From Shimia sp051201625 (lineage in GTDB: Bacteria > Pseudomonadota > Alphaproteobacteria > Rhodobacterales > Rhodobacteraceae), in contig NZ_CP179203.1 in NCBI RefSeq assembly GCF_051201625.1, positions 1,054,001 to 1,118,000 on the forward strand: 64,000 bases of DNA, in the 5' to 3' direction. A program made the translations under genes and the position numbers. This document shows, in pieces, positions 25,472-33,348 of this stretch. Below the pieces are notes generated by a model. That model saw nothing but the letters and a program-made list of their open reading frames with translations, had not been told where the DNA came from and did no database searches. The first letter of the stretch is position 1, and every line of letters begins with the position of its first letter.

Positions 25472-25505
25472 AGTAGGGACCGCTTTTTGTGGTCCCTACT
25501 TTTGT
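25472..25505 (+). terminator. Rho-independent terminator after ccoNOQP
   Basis: AGTAGGGACC at 25472-25481 pairs with GGTCCCTACT at 25491-25500, with inner C-G pairing around a T-rich loop, and TTTTG follows. The stem starts 24 bases after the ccoP stop. Confidence 0.85.
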
Positions 25506-25872
25506 TGAATCCGCTAAATAACTTCGACACAGAATTTCGCAATAGGTTTAAACTCAGTCATTTTTGTCAACGGTCGTAGGGCAACGCTCATGGAGCGTTG
25601 TAGTTGTTTCTGCGAAAGCGTGCGTAAGGGGGTATGGTGGCTGTGATACAGGACAGTACACATCGATGTTTCTGAATGCGCGACATAAACAGTATGAGAA
25701 TGTTATTGGCTCAGACGATCTGCAAAACGCAGTGTTCGTGATCTGCGGTTTATAAATGCACTAAGCGCGTTTGAAACGGATAGCTTTCAGCATTGAGAAG
25801 TTTGTAAATATCAGAGAACCATCCTTTTATTGTCAGTTTTGATAAAAATTTTGAGAATACAGTTGCGCAATT
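25506..25872. other. Intergenic stretch with a perfect 8-bp hairpin, no supported gene
   Basis: No convincing coding frame is present; the one 63-residue frame (25564-25755) starts without a ribosome site and resembles nothing. The only clear structure is CAACGCTC-ATG-GAGCGTTG at 25582-25600, a perfect 8-bp inverted repeat with a 3-base loop, not followed by a T-run. Confidence 0.5.
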
Positions 25873-25886
25873 TGACATAAATCAAG
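25873..25886 (+). promoter_or_regulatory. FNR box in front of a non-coding transcription unit
   Basis: TTGACATAAATCAA matches the FNR consensus with TTGAC as the left half site, as is common in rhodobacteria. The centre is between 25879 and 25880; +41.5 falls at 25921. No protein gene starts within 400 bases downstream, but a terminator hairpin lies at 25988-26037, which points to a small RNA. Confidence 0.8.
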
Positions 25887-25920
25887 TTCCGTCTCGATGA
25901 TTTGGAACAGTATTGGGGTA

Positions 25921-26045
25921 ATGGAGCCGCACGGACCTTCCGGGCGCTTCTGAAGAAACCCCTGTTGCTGGTGCAGATGGGGTCATAGGTATCGGTCTTC
26001 CCGTCCTGTTCGCGCGTTTCCTGGGAAGGCCGATATCTTTTCTTT
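25921..26045 (+). ncRNA. Candidate FNR-controlled small RNA (unnamed)
   Basis: The region begins where a class II FNR promoter at 25873-25886 would start transcription and ends at an intrinsic terminator. CAGTAT at 25909-25914 is a weak -10. The predicted RNA is about 120 nt. It contains a middle hairpin (ACCCC...GGGGT around 25958-25983) and the terminator stem 25988-26002 with 26023-26037 (15 bp, one GU inside), then TTTTCTTTT. The 20-base terminator loop has two TCCTG copies, which are complementary to AGGA ribosome sites, so base pairing to mRNAs is plausible. There is no open frame with a ribosome site. Ends and function are inferred. Confidence 0.6.
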
Positions 26046-26047
26046 TA
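25988..26047 (+). terminator. Rho-independent terminator of the candidate small RNA
   Basis: GGTATCGGTCTTCCC (25988-26002) pairs with GGGAAGGCCGATATC (26023-26037) over 15 positions with two G-U pairs, followed by TTTTCTTTT. The 20-base loop is large for a simple terminator, so it may double as a regulatory loop. Confidence 0.75.
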
Positions 26048-26052
26048 CATCT

Positions 26053-26122
26053 GTATCTACGGCACTTTTCTACGGTAAGTGGCAGAGCGTAAATTCGCGA
26101 AGCAAAGCGGCAACGTAGATGC
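26053..26122. other. Structured multi-branch inverted repeat in the ccoP-ccoG gap
   Basis: An outer 9-bp helix (26053-26061 with 26114-26122, core ATCTACG/CGTAGAT) encloses an inner hairpin CACTT-N9-AAGTG (26063-26081) and a second small stem-loop around GCG-AAATT-CGC. The arrangement resembles a three-way junction on either strand. It has no recognisable riboswitch motif, and its role is unknown. Confidence 0.35.
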
Positions 26123-26264
26123 CTTCTCGTGTAAAAAATTTAAATTCAAGACATCAAAATTCTGTTTTAACTCGTTTTTCAATAACCTCGTAAGTTAAAC
26201 TCCTTTGCAAGCATGCAGCTTTTGATCATAGCCAAAAATAAAACCTGTATTTCACATGTCGCAT

Positions 26265-26278
26265 TTGACACAGGTCAA
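26265..26278 (+). promoter_or_regulatory. FNR box upstream of ccoGHIS
   Basis: TTGACACAGGTCAA is a palindrome of TTGAC half sites spaced by four bases. Centred at 26271.5, it would start transcription near 26313. That places the upstream start candidates of ccoG (26293, 26299) outside the message and supports the GTG at 26341. Confidence 0.85.
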
Positions 26279-26340
26279 GGCATCGATTTGTATTGGTTGT
26301 GAAAACAACTTTACCTATTTTCCAAAACGCGAGTGATTCT

Positions 26341-27771
26341 GTGAGCAGTGATCCCGAGCCAGCCCTTTATGCGGCGCGCGAACCGATCTTCCCAAAACGA
26401 GTTCAGGGAAAGTTCAGAAACTTAAAATGGTACATCATGGCGTTTACGCTAGGGATTTATTATATTACTCCATGGCTTCGCTGGGATAGGGGACCAAGTC
26501 TTCCGGATCAGGCAGTGCTGGTCGATATTGCAAATCGACGTTTCTTTTTCTTTATGATCGAGATTTGGCCGCACGAATTTTATTTCGTGGCCGGGCTGCT
26601 AATCATGGCTGGTTTGGGGTTGTTCTTGTTCACATCGGCGCTGGGTCGAGTTTGGTGTGGTTATGCTTGCCCACAGACTGTCTGGACTGATTTGTTCATC
26701 TTAGTAGAAAGGTGGATCGAAGGTGACCGTAATGCACGTCTGCGATTGTACAGACAAAAGAAATGGGATTTCCACAAACTCCGATTGCGAGTGTCGAAGC
26801 TGGTCGTTTGGGTATTGATTGGAATGGCGACTGGTGGTGCCTGGGTTTTCTACTTTACCGATGCGCCCGCCTTGATGGTGGATCTACTAAATGGATCGGC
26901 CCACTCGATAGCCTATACAACGATCGTAGTAATGACATTTACAACTGTTTTTTTCGGTGCTTTCGCTCGCGAACAGATATGCATCTATGCGTGCCCTTGG
27001 CCGCGAATTCAAGCCGCGATGATGGACGAGGAAACGCTGACTGTTGGATACAGATATTGGCGTGGCGAACCTCGGGCCAAGAGACGCAGGGAAGTAGTAG
27101 ATAGTGACCTTGGCGATTGTATTGATTGCATGGCCTGTGTGAATGTATGTCCCGTGGGAATTGACATTCGTGATGGTCAGCAACTGGAGTGTATCACCTG
27201 TGCGCTGTGCATTGATGCATGCGATGATGTGATGGCTAAAGTTGGAAAATCGCGTGGATTAATCGATTATCTAGCTGTTGGAGATGAGGAACATGAACGC
27301 GCTGGGAACCCTCCGCGCAGCATTTGGCGCCACCATTTCTTGCGCCCACGAACGGTTCTGTACACGACACTTTGGGCGATTGTTGGCGTAATGCTTGTAG
27401 TGGCTTTATTTATGCGCACCGATATCGAAATGACAGTTGCGCCGGTACGCAACCCAACATTTGTGACTCTATCGGATGGATCTATTCGCAACACGTATGA
27501 GGTTCGCCTTCGTAATAAGCATAGTGACAATCGGCCTTTTCGAATAACGGTCAAGGGAGATCCGTCGCTGATTGTAGAATTGGAAGGTAGCCCAACAGGC
27601 ATTGTTGATGTCCCGGCGGATCAAATGAAGTTGCAGCGTGTTTATGTTGTGTCCACCAATGGTGCGATACCAGCGGAAAGTGCTTCGACTGGATTTCGAA
27701 TTTGGGTCGAAGATGTAGCCAATGGAGATCGCGTTTACAAAGACACGGTGTTTAACGGAAGGAGTAAATGA
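26341..27771 (+). CDS. ccoG: cbb3 oxidase assembly protein CcoG (cupric reductase, 4Fe-4S)
   Basis: CcoG (RdxA/FixG) is a membrane protein with two 4Fe-4S clusters that reduces Cu(II) during cbb3 oxidase copper insertion. The ferredoxin-like part has 'CIDCMACVNVCPVGIDI' and 'CITCALCIDACD', and a separate 'CGYACPQTVWTDLF' and 'CIYACPWPRIQ' lie in the membrane part, which has about five helices. The C-terminal periplasmic Ig-like domain contains 'NTYEVRLRNKHSDNRPF'. I choose the GTG at 26341 (476 residues) because of the FNR promoter geometry and a GAG-containing site 7 bases upstream; TTG 26293 and GTG 26299 are alternatives. The stop overlaps ccoH. Confidence 0.94.
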   Translation: MSSDPEPALYAAREPIFPKRVQGKFRNLKWYIMAFTLGIYYITPWLRWDRGPSLPDQAVLVDIANRRFFFFMIEIWPHEFYFVAGLLIMAGLGLFLFTSALGRVWCGYACPQTVWTDLFILVERWIEGDRNARLRLYRQKKWDFHKLRLRVSKLVVWVLIGMATGGAWVFYFTDAPALMVDLLNGSAHSIAYTTIVVMTFTTVFFGAFAREQICIYACPWPRIQAAMMDEETLTVGYRYWRGEPRAKRRREVVDSDLGDCIDCMACVNVCPVGIDIRDGQQLECITCALCIDACDDVMAKVGKSRGLIDYLAVGDEEHERAGNPPRSIWRHHFLRPRTVLYTTLWAIVGVMLVVALFMRTDIEMTVAPVRNPTFVTLSDGSIRNTYEVRLRNKHSDNRPFRITVKGDPSLIVELEGSPTGIVDVPADQMKLQRVYVVSTNGAIPAESASTGFRIWVEDVANGDRVYKDTVFNGRSK

Positions 27772-28232
27772 TGGCCGAGCGTGAATTCACCGGGCGACAT
27801 GCGCTATTTGTGTTCGTTGGATCTTTTGGTGTGATCATATTGGTAAACTTAGCGCTTGCTTGGAATGCGGTTGCTACATTTCCAGGAACAGAAGTGAAAA
27901 ATTCTTACGTTGCTAGCCAGGAGTTTGATGTGCGCCGCGAAGCCCAAGTTGCACTTGGTTGGAGTGTTTCCGCTCGTGCCATTGGCGGTATGTTAATTCT
28001 GTCCATTACCGATGCTAACGGAGCAGCCGTTCAGGTAGAGAAATTGCACGCAGTGCTAGGGCGAGCGACAAATGTAAAAGATGATTCGGAGCCCAAATTT
28101 CAATTTGATGGGCAAGCTTATGTTGCGCCTGTTGAGCTGGCTCCAGGCAACTGGAATATTCGAATGACAGCAGTTGCACCAGATGGGACCGAATTCAAGC
28201 AGCGCGTAGTTCTGCATTTGGACAAGGGCTGA
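27768..28232 (+). CDS. ccoH: cbb3 oxidase assembly protein FixH/CcoH family
   Basis: A 154-residue membrane protein of the FixH family, needed for stable assembly of the cbb3 oxidase. One N-terminal helix ('HALFVFVGSFGVIILVNLALAW') anchors a periplasmic domain with 'GTEVKNSYVASQEF' (the typical VxNSYxAsqxFn motif) and an Ig-like tail. Two ATGs are adjacent (27768 and 27771); GGAAGGAG ends at 27764, so the second is slightly better spaced. It overlaps the ccoG stop and is followed after 3 bases by ccoI. Confidence 0.92.
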   Translation: MMAEREFTGRHALFVFVGSFGVIILVNLALAWNAVATFPGTEVKNSYVASQEFDVRREAQVALGWSVSARAIGGMLILSITDANGAAVQVEKLHAVLGRATNVKDDSEPKFQFDGQAYVAPVELAPGNWNIRMTAVAPDGTEFKQRVVLHLDKG

Positions 28233-28235
28233 TCG

Positions 28236-30422
28236 ATGACAGTGGCGCTGCGTTCGCATACCTCGGCCTGTCCAGCCTGTGATGCGGTTCCTGCGGCCGA
28301 AGCGTTAGCAGAGCGCGAGGTACAGCAAGATGTACGTATTGCTCTATCTTTGCCTATGGTGCATTGCGCGGCGTGTATCAGAACTGTTGAGGGGGCGCTG
28401 ACGCGGTACCCTGGAGTAAAATCTGCTCGAGTAAATCTGACCCTTAAACGTGCAACCGTTGAGGCGGACCCAGAAGTATCGGCCGAGCATCTGATGCAGG
28501 TCTTGGAAGCGATCGGCTATGAATCGTATGAATTGGATGCTGGTACACTGAGTGCAACACAATCGAGCAAGGCTGGCCGAGATTTGTTGATGCGGCTTGC
28601 TGTGGCCGGGTTTGCTTCAATGAACGTCATGCTCCTGTCGATTTCAGTGTGGTCAGGTGCGGAAGCAGCAACTCGCGATTTATTTCATTGGATATCGGCG
28701 GCGATTGCCTTGCCGACTATAGTGTTTTCAGGACGTCCTTTTTATGTGAGCGCATGGAGTGCGCTGAAGCACAAGCGCCTGAATATGGATGTACCAATTG
28801 TACTTGCAATTCTTTTGGCTGTGGTGACTTCGCTTTGGGAAACGTCGTTGTCCGGAGAGCATGCTTATTTTGATGCCGCTCTCGCGCTTGTATTTTTCCT
28901 TCTGGCAGGACGGTATTTGGATCATAGAACGCGGGCTGTTGCACGATCGGCGGCTGAGGAACTCGCGGCTTTGGAAGTACCGAGAGCCGTTCTTCTTAGT
29001 GATGACGGTGAAGAAATGGTACAGGTTAGCGCTTTATCTGTTGGCGACAGGGTTCTTGTGCGCCCCGGTGGCCGTCTGCCGGTAGATGGAGAGATCATCG
29101 AAGGACAGTCGGAATTGGATCGTTCACTTTTGACGGGGGAAACGTTGCCAATATTTGCCGCTCCCGGAACACAGGTTAGCGCAGGCGAGGTAAACCTTAC
29201 TGGACCATTAGTTGTTCGTGCTAACGCCGTGGGTGAACAAACTAGCCTGCATCGAATGGCGGATCTTGTAGCAGTAGCAGAGTCAGGACGCTCAAATTAT
29301 ACGTCGCTGGCAGACAGGGCTGCGAAACTTTATGCCCCCGGAGTGCATATCTTGTCGGCGTTGAGCTTTGTTGGATGGTACTTATTCACTTTCGATGTGC
29401 GCACATCTTTAAACATTGCCGCGGCAGTTCTGATAATCACTTGCCCTTGTGCGTTAGGGCTCGCTGTCCCGGCAGTAACCACTGCCGCTTCAGGAAGATT
29501 GTTTCGGAAAGGTATGCTGATCAAGCATTCAACTGCGCTCGAAAGGCTGTCTCAGGTCGATACTGTGGTGTTTGACAAGACTGGTACATTGACTGCTGGA
29601 ACGCCTGAATTAACCAATGCCGATGCGTTTTCATATGAAGAACTCTCTGTAGCGATGGCCTTGGCTGTTGGGTCATCTCATCCCCTCAGTCTGGCGTTAG
29701 CGAAGGTGGGTCGAGATGCCGGTATACGTCCAGCCGAGTTGACCGGTATTGAGGAAATTCCAGGTTATGGCACACAGGGGAACCTTAATGGAGCACTGGT
29801 GCAGCTTGGGCGGGCTTCCTGGGTGGGTGTTACGGCGTTGACGCAAACATCTGCTTTTCTAGCTCTTGGTGATAAAGCGCCAAAGCCATTCTTGTTCGTG
29901 GATGCATTGCGAGATGGTGCCATGCTTGCGGTTGATGCGCTCAAGGCTGACGGTAAAACGGTAATTTTGCTTTCTGGTGATACTCCTGGTGCGGTTGAGG
30001 ACTTGGCAAACCGTTTAGGAGTCCAGAGATGGGTTGCTGATGCACTGCCCGAAGATAAAGCTGAAACAATACACCAGCTCGCAAATAAGGGTGCCCGCGT
30101 TCTGATGGTGGGTGACGGATTAAACGATACAGCTGCGTTGGCTGCGGCTCATGTATCCATTTCGCCTGCATCGGCGTTGGATGCGGCAAGAGTTGCCTCT
30201 GACATCGTCTTGCTTGGTGGCGATCTGAGCCCTATCGCGACGGCACTTGCGACAGCTCGTTCATCAACAAAACGTATCCGGGAAAATTTTCGAATCGCGA
30301 CGGTCTATAACGTTATCGCAGTGCCCTTGGCTATCGCAGGGCTGGCCACGCCACTGATTGCGGCCTTGGCGATGTCACTGTCCTCTATTACTGTATCGCT
30401 GAATGCATTAAGGTTGAGGTGA
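28236..30422 (+). CDS. ccoI: P1B-type copper-exporting ATPase CcoI/FixI
   Basis: A 728-residue copper-transporting ATPase that supplies copper for cbb3 oxidase. In order: a short Cys pair (CPAC, residues 12-15), a heavy-metal-associated domain with 'MVHCAACIRTVEGAL' (Cys44, Cys47), eight membrane helices, the actuator 'LLTGETLP' loop, the transport site 'ITCPCALGLAVP' (about 401-403), the phosphorylation site 'DKTGTLTAGTPE' (Asp about 447) and the hinge 'MVGDGLNDTAALAAAHV'. All catalytic motifs are intact. In this family transport is outward, toward periplasmic assembly factors. ccoS begins 3 bases after the stop. Confidence 0.96.
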   Translation: MTVALRSHTSACPACDAVPAAEALAEREVQQDVRIALSLPMVHCAACIRTVEGALTRYPGVKSARVNLTLKRATVEADPEVSAEHLMQVLEAIGYESYELDAGTLSATQSSKAGRDLLMRLAVAGFASMNVMLLSISVWSGAEAATRDLFHWISAAIALPTIVFSGRPFYVSAWSALKHKRLNMDVPIVLAILLAVVTSLWETSLSGEHAYFDAALALVFFLLAGRYLDHRTRAVARSAAEELAALEVPRAVLLSDDGEEMVQVSALSVGDRVLVRPGGRLPVDGEIIEGQSELDRSLLTGETLPIFAAPGTQVSAGEVNLTGPLVVRANAVGEQTSLHRMADLVAVAESGRSNYTSLADRAAKLYAPGVHILSALSFVGWYLFTFDVRTSLNIAAAVLIITCPCALGLAVPAVTTAASGRLFRKGMLIKHSTALERLSQVDTVVFDKTGTLTAGTPELTNADAFSYEELSVAMALAVGSSHPLSLALAKVGRDAGIRPAELTGIEEIPGYGTQGNLNGALVQLGRASWVGVTALTQTSAFLALGDKAPKPFLFVDALRDGAMLAVDALKADGKTVILLSGDTPGAVEDLANRLGVQRWVADALPEDKAETIHQLANKGARVLMVGDGLNDTAALAAAHVSISPASALDAARVASDIVLLGGDLSPIATALATARSSTKRIRENFRIATVYNVIAVPLAIAGLATPLIAALAMSLSSITVSLNALRLR

Positions 30423-30425
30423 GAA

Positions 30426-30584
30426 ATGCAGATTTTGGCCTACTTGATCCCGATTTCGTTAGTCCTTGGCGGTATGGGCCTTCTTGCCTTTGTATACACG
30501 GTTAAATCTAATCAATACGACGATCTAGAAGGTGATGCACAGCGTATTTTGTCCGGACAATACGACGATCAGCCGAAAATTTAA
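30426..30584 (+). CDS. ccoS: cbb3 oxidase maturation protein CcoS
   Basis: A 52-residue single-span protein required for cofactor insertion into cbb3 oxidase. The sequence opens 'MQILAYLIPISLVLGGMG', one membrane helix, and continues with 'VKSNQYDDLEGDAQRIL', the diagnostic CcoS motif (K-s-x-Q-f/y-D-D-l-e-G-d-a-x-R-i-L). It is the last gene of ccoGHIS and lies 3 bases after ccoI. Confidence 0.95.
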   Translation: MQILAYLIPISLVLGGMGLLAFVYTVKSNQYDDLEGDAQRILSGQYDDQPKI

Positions 30585-30632
30585 CGTGATATGTTTTGAG
30601 GTGTTGAACCGTAAGTGTGTTACAGCTGCGCG

Positions 30633-31985
30633 TTAACCCGGGCCGATAGTTTGACAATTAATCTGACGCGCCTTCAGCCTGCGACAAGCAAGATCGGCTG
30701 ACTCTTGGGTCATACCCATGAAGTTGGCTTCGAAACCTCTCGAATTCTGAACGACCTTTCGCAAAGTGCCATCGAGCGTTGACATCTCCGCTAATGCAGT
30801 TTTGAGCAGGACTTTTTCAGCGGCATATCGGCTGTTGAAGCGACCAACATTAATGCCCCAATGGCGGCCTCCTGAGGTGGAAATACGAGTAACAACCTTT
30901 TGCTCTGGTGGGGCGACAGTCTTTAAGCTTGTGACTGCTGCTCCTGCATCTTGTTGGGCTTGAAGCAATACGGACTGAATATCCCTCTCAATCACCTGTG
31001 CAGCGGCAATTACCACCGCCTGGTTTTCAGGTTCTGAACTGCGAGGCCGCAATTTTGGTCGCAGTGATTTCTTGACTGCCGTTGCGACACGAACAGTTTT
31101 ACCTGATGGAGGGCGACCACCCTGGTAGGCGGGCAGAGATGGTTTACGTAAGGCGACGTTGCGAGGTGCACGCTTGAACCCAAGGTCCAGCAGCTCAGCC
31201 ACTTTGGCGTTACGGGACGCAGTCGAACGGCCACCAAAGACTGTTGCGATAACACGTTCAGTGCCGCGCTCGGCAGACGCTACAAGGTTGAAGCCTGCGG
31301 CGCGGGTGTAGCCAGTTTTGATTCCGTCTGCACCGCGATACGCATTCAATAGCCGACGATTGGTATTGTTGACTGTCTTTATTCCGGCACTAGTCGAGCG
31401 TCGGGAAAAAAGGTTGTAATATTGTGGGTAATCGTAAAGCAGGTGCCGACCTAGCGTAGTCATGTCGCGGGCTGTTGACATGTGGCCGTTCTCGGTCAAA
31501 CCGTGAGCATTTTTAAATGTTGTGTTTGACATGCCCAGCGCCTTTGCAGTGCGGTTCATACGGCGAGCAAAGGCAGCCTCAGATCCCTCCAACGCCTCTC
31601 CTATTGCCGTCGCAGCATCATTGGCGGATTTTACTGCTGCTGCGCGAATGAGATATCGGAACGCGATACGCTGTCCCGACTTTAGTCCAAGCTTGGACGG
31701 TGGTTCGGCAGCCGCATTCTTTGAAATGCGCACCTTAGTTTCAAGCAAAATCTCACCATTCTTGACGGCTTCGAATGCAATGTAGAGTGTCATCATCTTA
31801 GTAAGGGATGCCGGATGCAAACGCGTATCGGCATTTCTGGAGTGCAGAACTTCCCCTGATCTCGTATCTATAACCATGGCGGCGTAGGGTGCCGCACACA
31901 CAACAATTGGCCCGCAAACTGCAAGCCAAAAAATAGTTATCAATGATAGCCCGTATCGGGCCGGCCGTTTGCGCCGTGCCTTCAC
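30633..31985 (-). CDS. D-alanyl-D-alanine carboxypeptidase with C-terminal SPOR domain
   Basis: A 450-residue penicillin-binding protein that trims the terminal D-Ala of peptidoglycan stem peptides in the periplasm. A signal peptide covers residues 1-31. Active-site motifs: 'SLTK' (Ser60-Lys63), 'SAND' (Ser120) and 'KTG' (223-225). A basic proline-rich linker (about 270-330) leads to a C-terminal SPOR domain ('WGINVGRFNSRYAAEKVL'), which binds denuded glycan at the division site. That fusion is usual in alphaproteobacterial enzymes of this type. The start is a GTG at 31985 with only a weak ribosome site. It converges with ccoS. Confidence 0.93.
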   Translation of the reverse strand: MKARRKRPARYGLSLITIFWLAVCGPIVVCAAPYAAMVIDTRSGEVLHSRNADTRLHPASLTKMMTLYIAFEAVKNGEILLETKVRISKNAAAEPPSKLGLKSGQRIAFRYLIRAAAVKSANDAATAIGEALEGSEAAFARRMNRTAKALGMSNTTFKNAHGLTENGHMSTARDMTTLGRHLLYDYPQYYNLFSRRSTSAGIKTVNNTNRRLLNAYRGADGIKTGYTRAAGFNLVASAERGTERVIATVFGGRSTASRNAKVAELLDLGFKRAPRNVALRKPSLPAYQGGRPPSGKTVRVATAVKKSLRPKLRPRSSEPENQAVVIAAAQVIERDIQSVLLQAQQDAGAAVTSLKTVAPPEQKVVTRISTSGGRHWGINVGRFNSRYAAEKVLLKTALAEMSTLDGTLRKVVQNSRGFEANFMGMTQESADLACRRLKARQINCQTIGPG

Positions 31986-32187
31986 CTGAACTGCCTTTTT
32001 TCTGCCTCTGACCGTTGGTTTTCCAACGCATCCATTTTTATTATTACACAGTTAACACATAGTGAAATTCGAATAAAGTGTTTGTTTTGCCCAATTTGCA
32101 GGTTGATATTAAGTTGAAAAATAAAGCGATTAACACTCTTCGTGTTGGTGCCGAGAAACTAAGGCCGCAGAAAACTCAACTAATTGG

Positions 32188-32901
32188 TCAACCGATCTTT
32201 AATACTAGGTTGGGCAGGTTTTTAAGAGATTCGAGTTCCACAAATTTTTGTGAATCAGTTGGCGCGGTTGCTCTCTCGAGCTCCCAAGCTGACCCATTTG
32301 GTATGAAAACCCCCCATGCACCTGCTTGAATGGCAGGCACTACATCGGATCGCATGGAATCACCAACCATCATTGCATTGCTCGCGCCATCACCATGCCG
32401 AGCAAAGACGTCAGCATATGTGTTCGGCGTTTTATTGGAAACTATTTCAACCCAATCAAATAAATCGCCCAATCCCGATTGGGCGAGCTTTCTCTCCTGA
32501 TCCAACAGATCCCCTTTAGTGATTAAGATTAGACGATAGCGATCTGCGAGTGCCTCTATGGTTTTGCGAGCATATGGCAGAAGTTCTATAGGATGGCGAA
32601 GCATTTCGCGTCCGGCCTCCATAAGCTCGGAGATTACCGACGCCGGAACCCGCTCCTCTGTGATCTCAATCGCGGTCTCGATCATTGAGAGAACGAAGCC
32701 CTTAACGCCGAAGCCATAGTGGCCAACGTTACGCTTTTCAGCCTCTAAAAGTCTGTCGTTAAGATTTTCCACCTCCACAAACTCTGAGAGCAAATTAGCC
32801 AATCGTTCCTGCGTAAGGCGAAAAAAACGCTCATTATGCCAAAGCGTATCGTCCGCATCAAAACCAATTGTTGTCAGTTTCTTTGGCATGTCACGTTCCA
32901 T
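32188..32901 (-). CDS. HAD family hydrolase
   Basis: A 237-residue haloacid-dehalogenase-like phosphatase. Motif I is 'GFDADDTLWHN' with the two aspartates, motif II the threonine in 'LILITKGD', motif III the lysine in 'SNKTPNTYADV', motif IV 'MMVGDSMRSDVVPA'. A helical cap sits between motifs I and II (type C1). It resembles the YjjG/FCP1-like phosphatases acting on nucleotides or sugar phosphates, but the substrate cannot be told. ATGs at 32901 and 32889 are both possible; the second directly precedes the conserved 'KKLTTIGFDADDT'. It is divergent from clpS. Confidence 0.88.
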   Translation of the reverse strand: MERDMPKKLTTIGFDADDTLWHNERFFRLTQERLANLLSEFVEVENLNDRLLEAEKRNVGHYGFGVKGFVLSMIETAIEITEERVPASVISELMEAGREMLRHPIELLPYARKTIEALADRYRLILITKGDLLDQERKLAQSGLGDLFDWVEIVSNKTPNTYADVFARHGDGASNAMMVGDSMRSDVVPAIQAGAWGVFIPNGSAWELERATAPTDSQKFVELESLKNLPNLVLKIG

Positions 32902-32983
32902 TTATCGGTTAGCCCCTTTTCTAGCGCTACGATCAGGTTATATAAATGGAATTCGCGCAACTTCCCAAGAGCGGAAAGTAATT

Positions 32984-33322
32984 ATGCATTTGCAGCCAGT
33001 GCTAATGTCAGATGGTTCGGACGATGACGGGGATGCCGGCGTCGCCGTACAGACGCGCACCCGAACGAAACGGCCACCTTTATATAAGGTGCTGATACTA
33101 AATGACGATTACACTCCAATGGAATTCGTTGTCCACATTCTTGAGCGTTTCTTTGGTATGACGCATGCTCAAGCTTTTGAAATAATGCTGACAGTCCATA
33201 AAAAAGGGGTCGCCGTTGTTGGTGTTTTCAGCCATGAAATAGCGGAAACTAAAGTAACCCAAGTAATGGATTTTGCGCGTCGGCATCAGCATCCGTTGCA
33301 ATGCACCATGGAGAAAGAGTGA
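32984..33322 (+). CDS. clpS: ATP-dependent Clp protease adaptor ClpS
   Basis: A 112-residue N-degron adaptor that brings proteins with a destabilising N-terminal residue to ClpAP. The core 'YKVLILNDDYTPMEFVVHIL' holds the Asn-Asp-Asp of the binding pocket, followed by 'MLTVHKKGVAVVGVFSHEIAE', which contains the conserved HxxG and the histidine/glutamate ClpA-facing residues. The first 35 residues are polar and flexible, as the N-terminal extension must be. The ATG at 32984 with GCGGAAAG upstream gives the usual length. clpA is not adjacent; it lies at 59.5 kb. Confidence 0.96.
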   Translation: MHLQPVLMSDGSDDDGDAGVAVQTRTRTKRPPLYKVLILNDDYTPMEFVVHILERFFGMTHAQAFEIMLTVHKKGVAVVGVFSHEIAETKVTQVMDFARRHQHPLQCTMEKE

Positions 33323-33348
33323 TCTGCTCAGTGCGATCACCTAAACAC

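Noticed and set aside
25564..25755. 63-residue plus-strand frame between ccoP and the FNR box at 25873
   Set aside because: It has no ribosome site, contains the hairpin at 25582 and shows no protein-like pattern.
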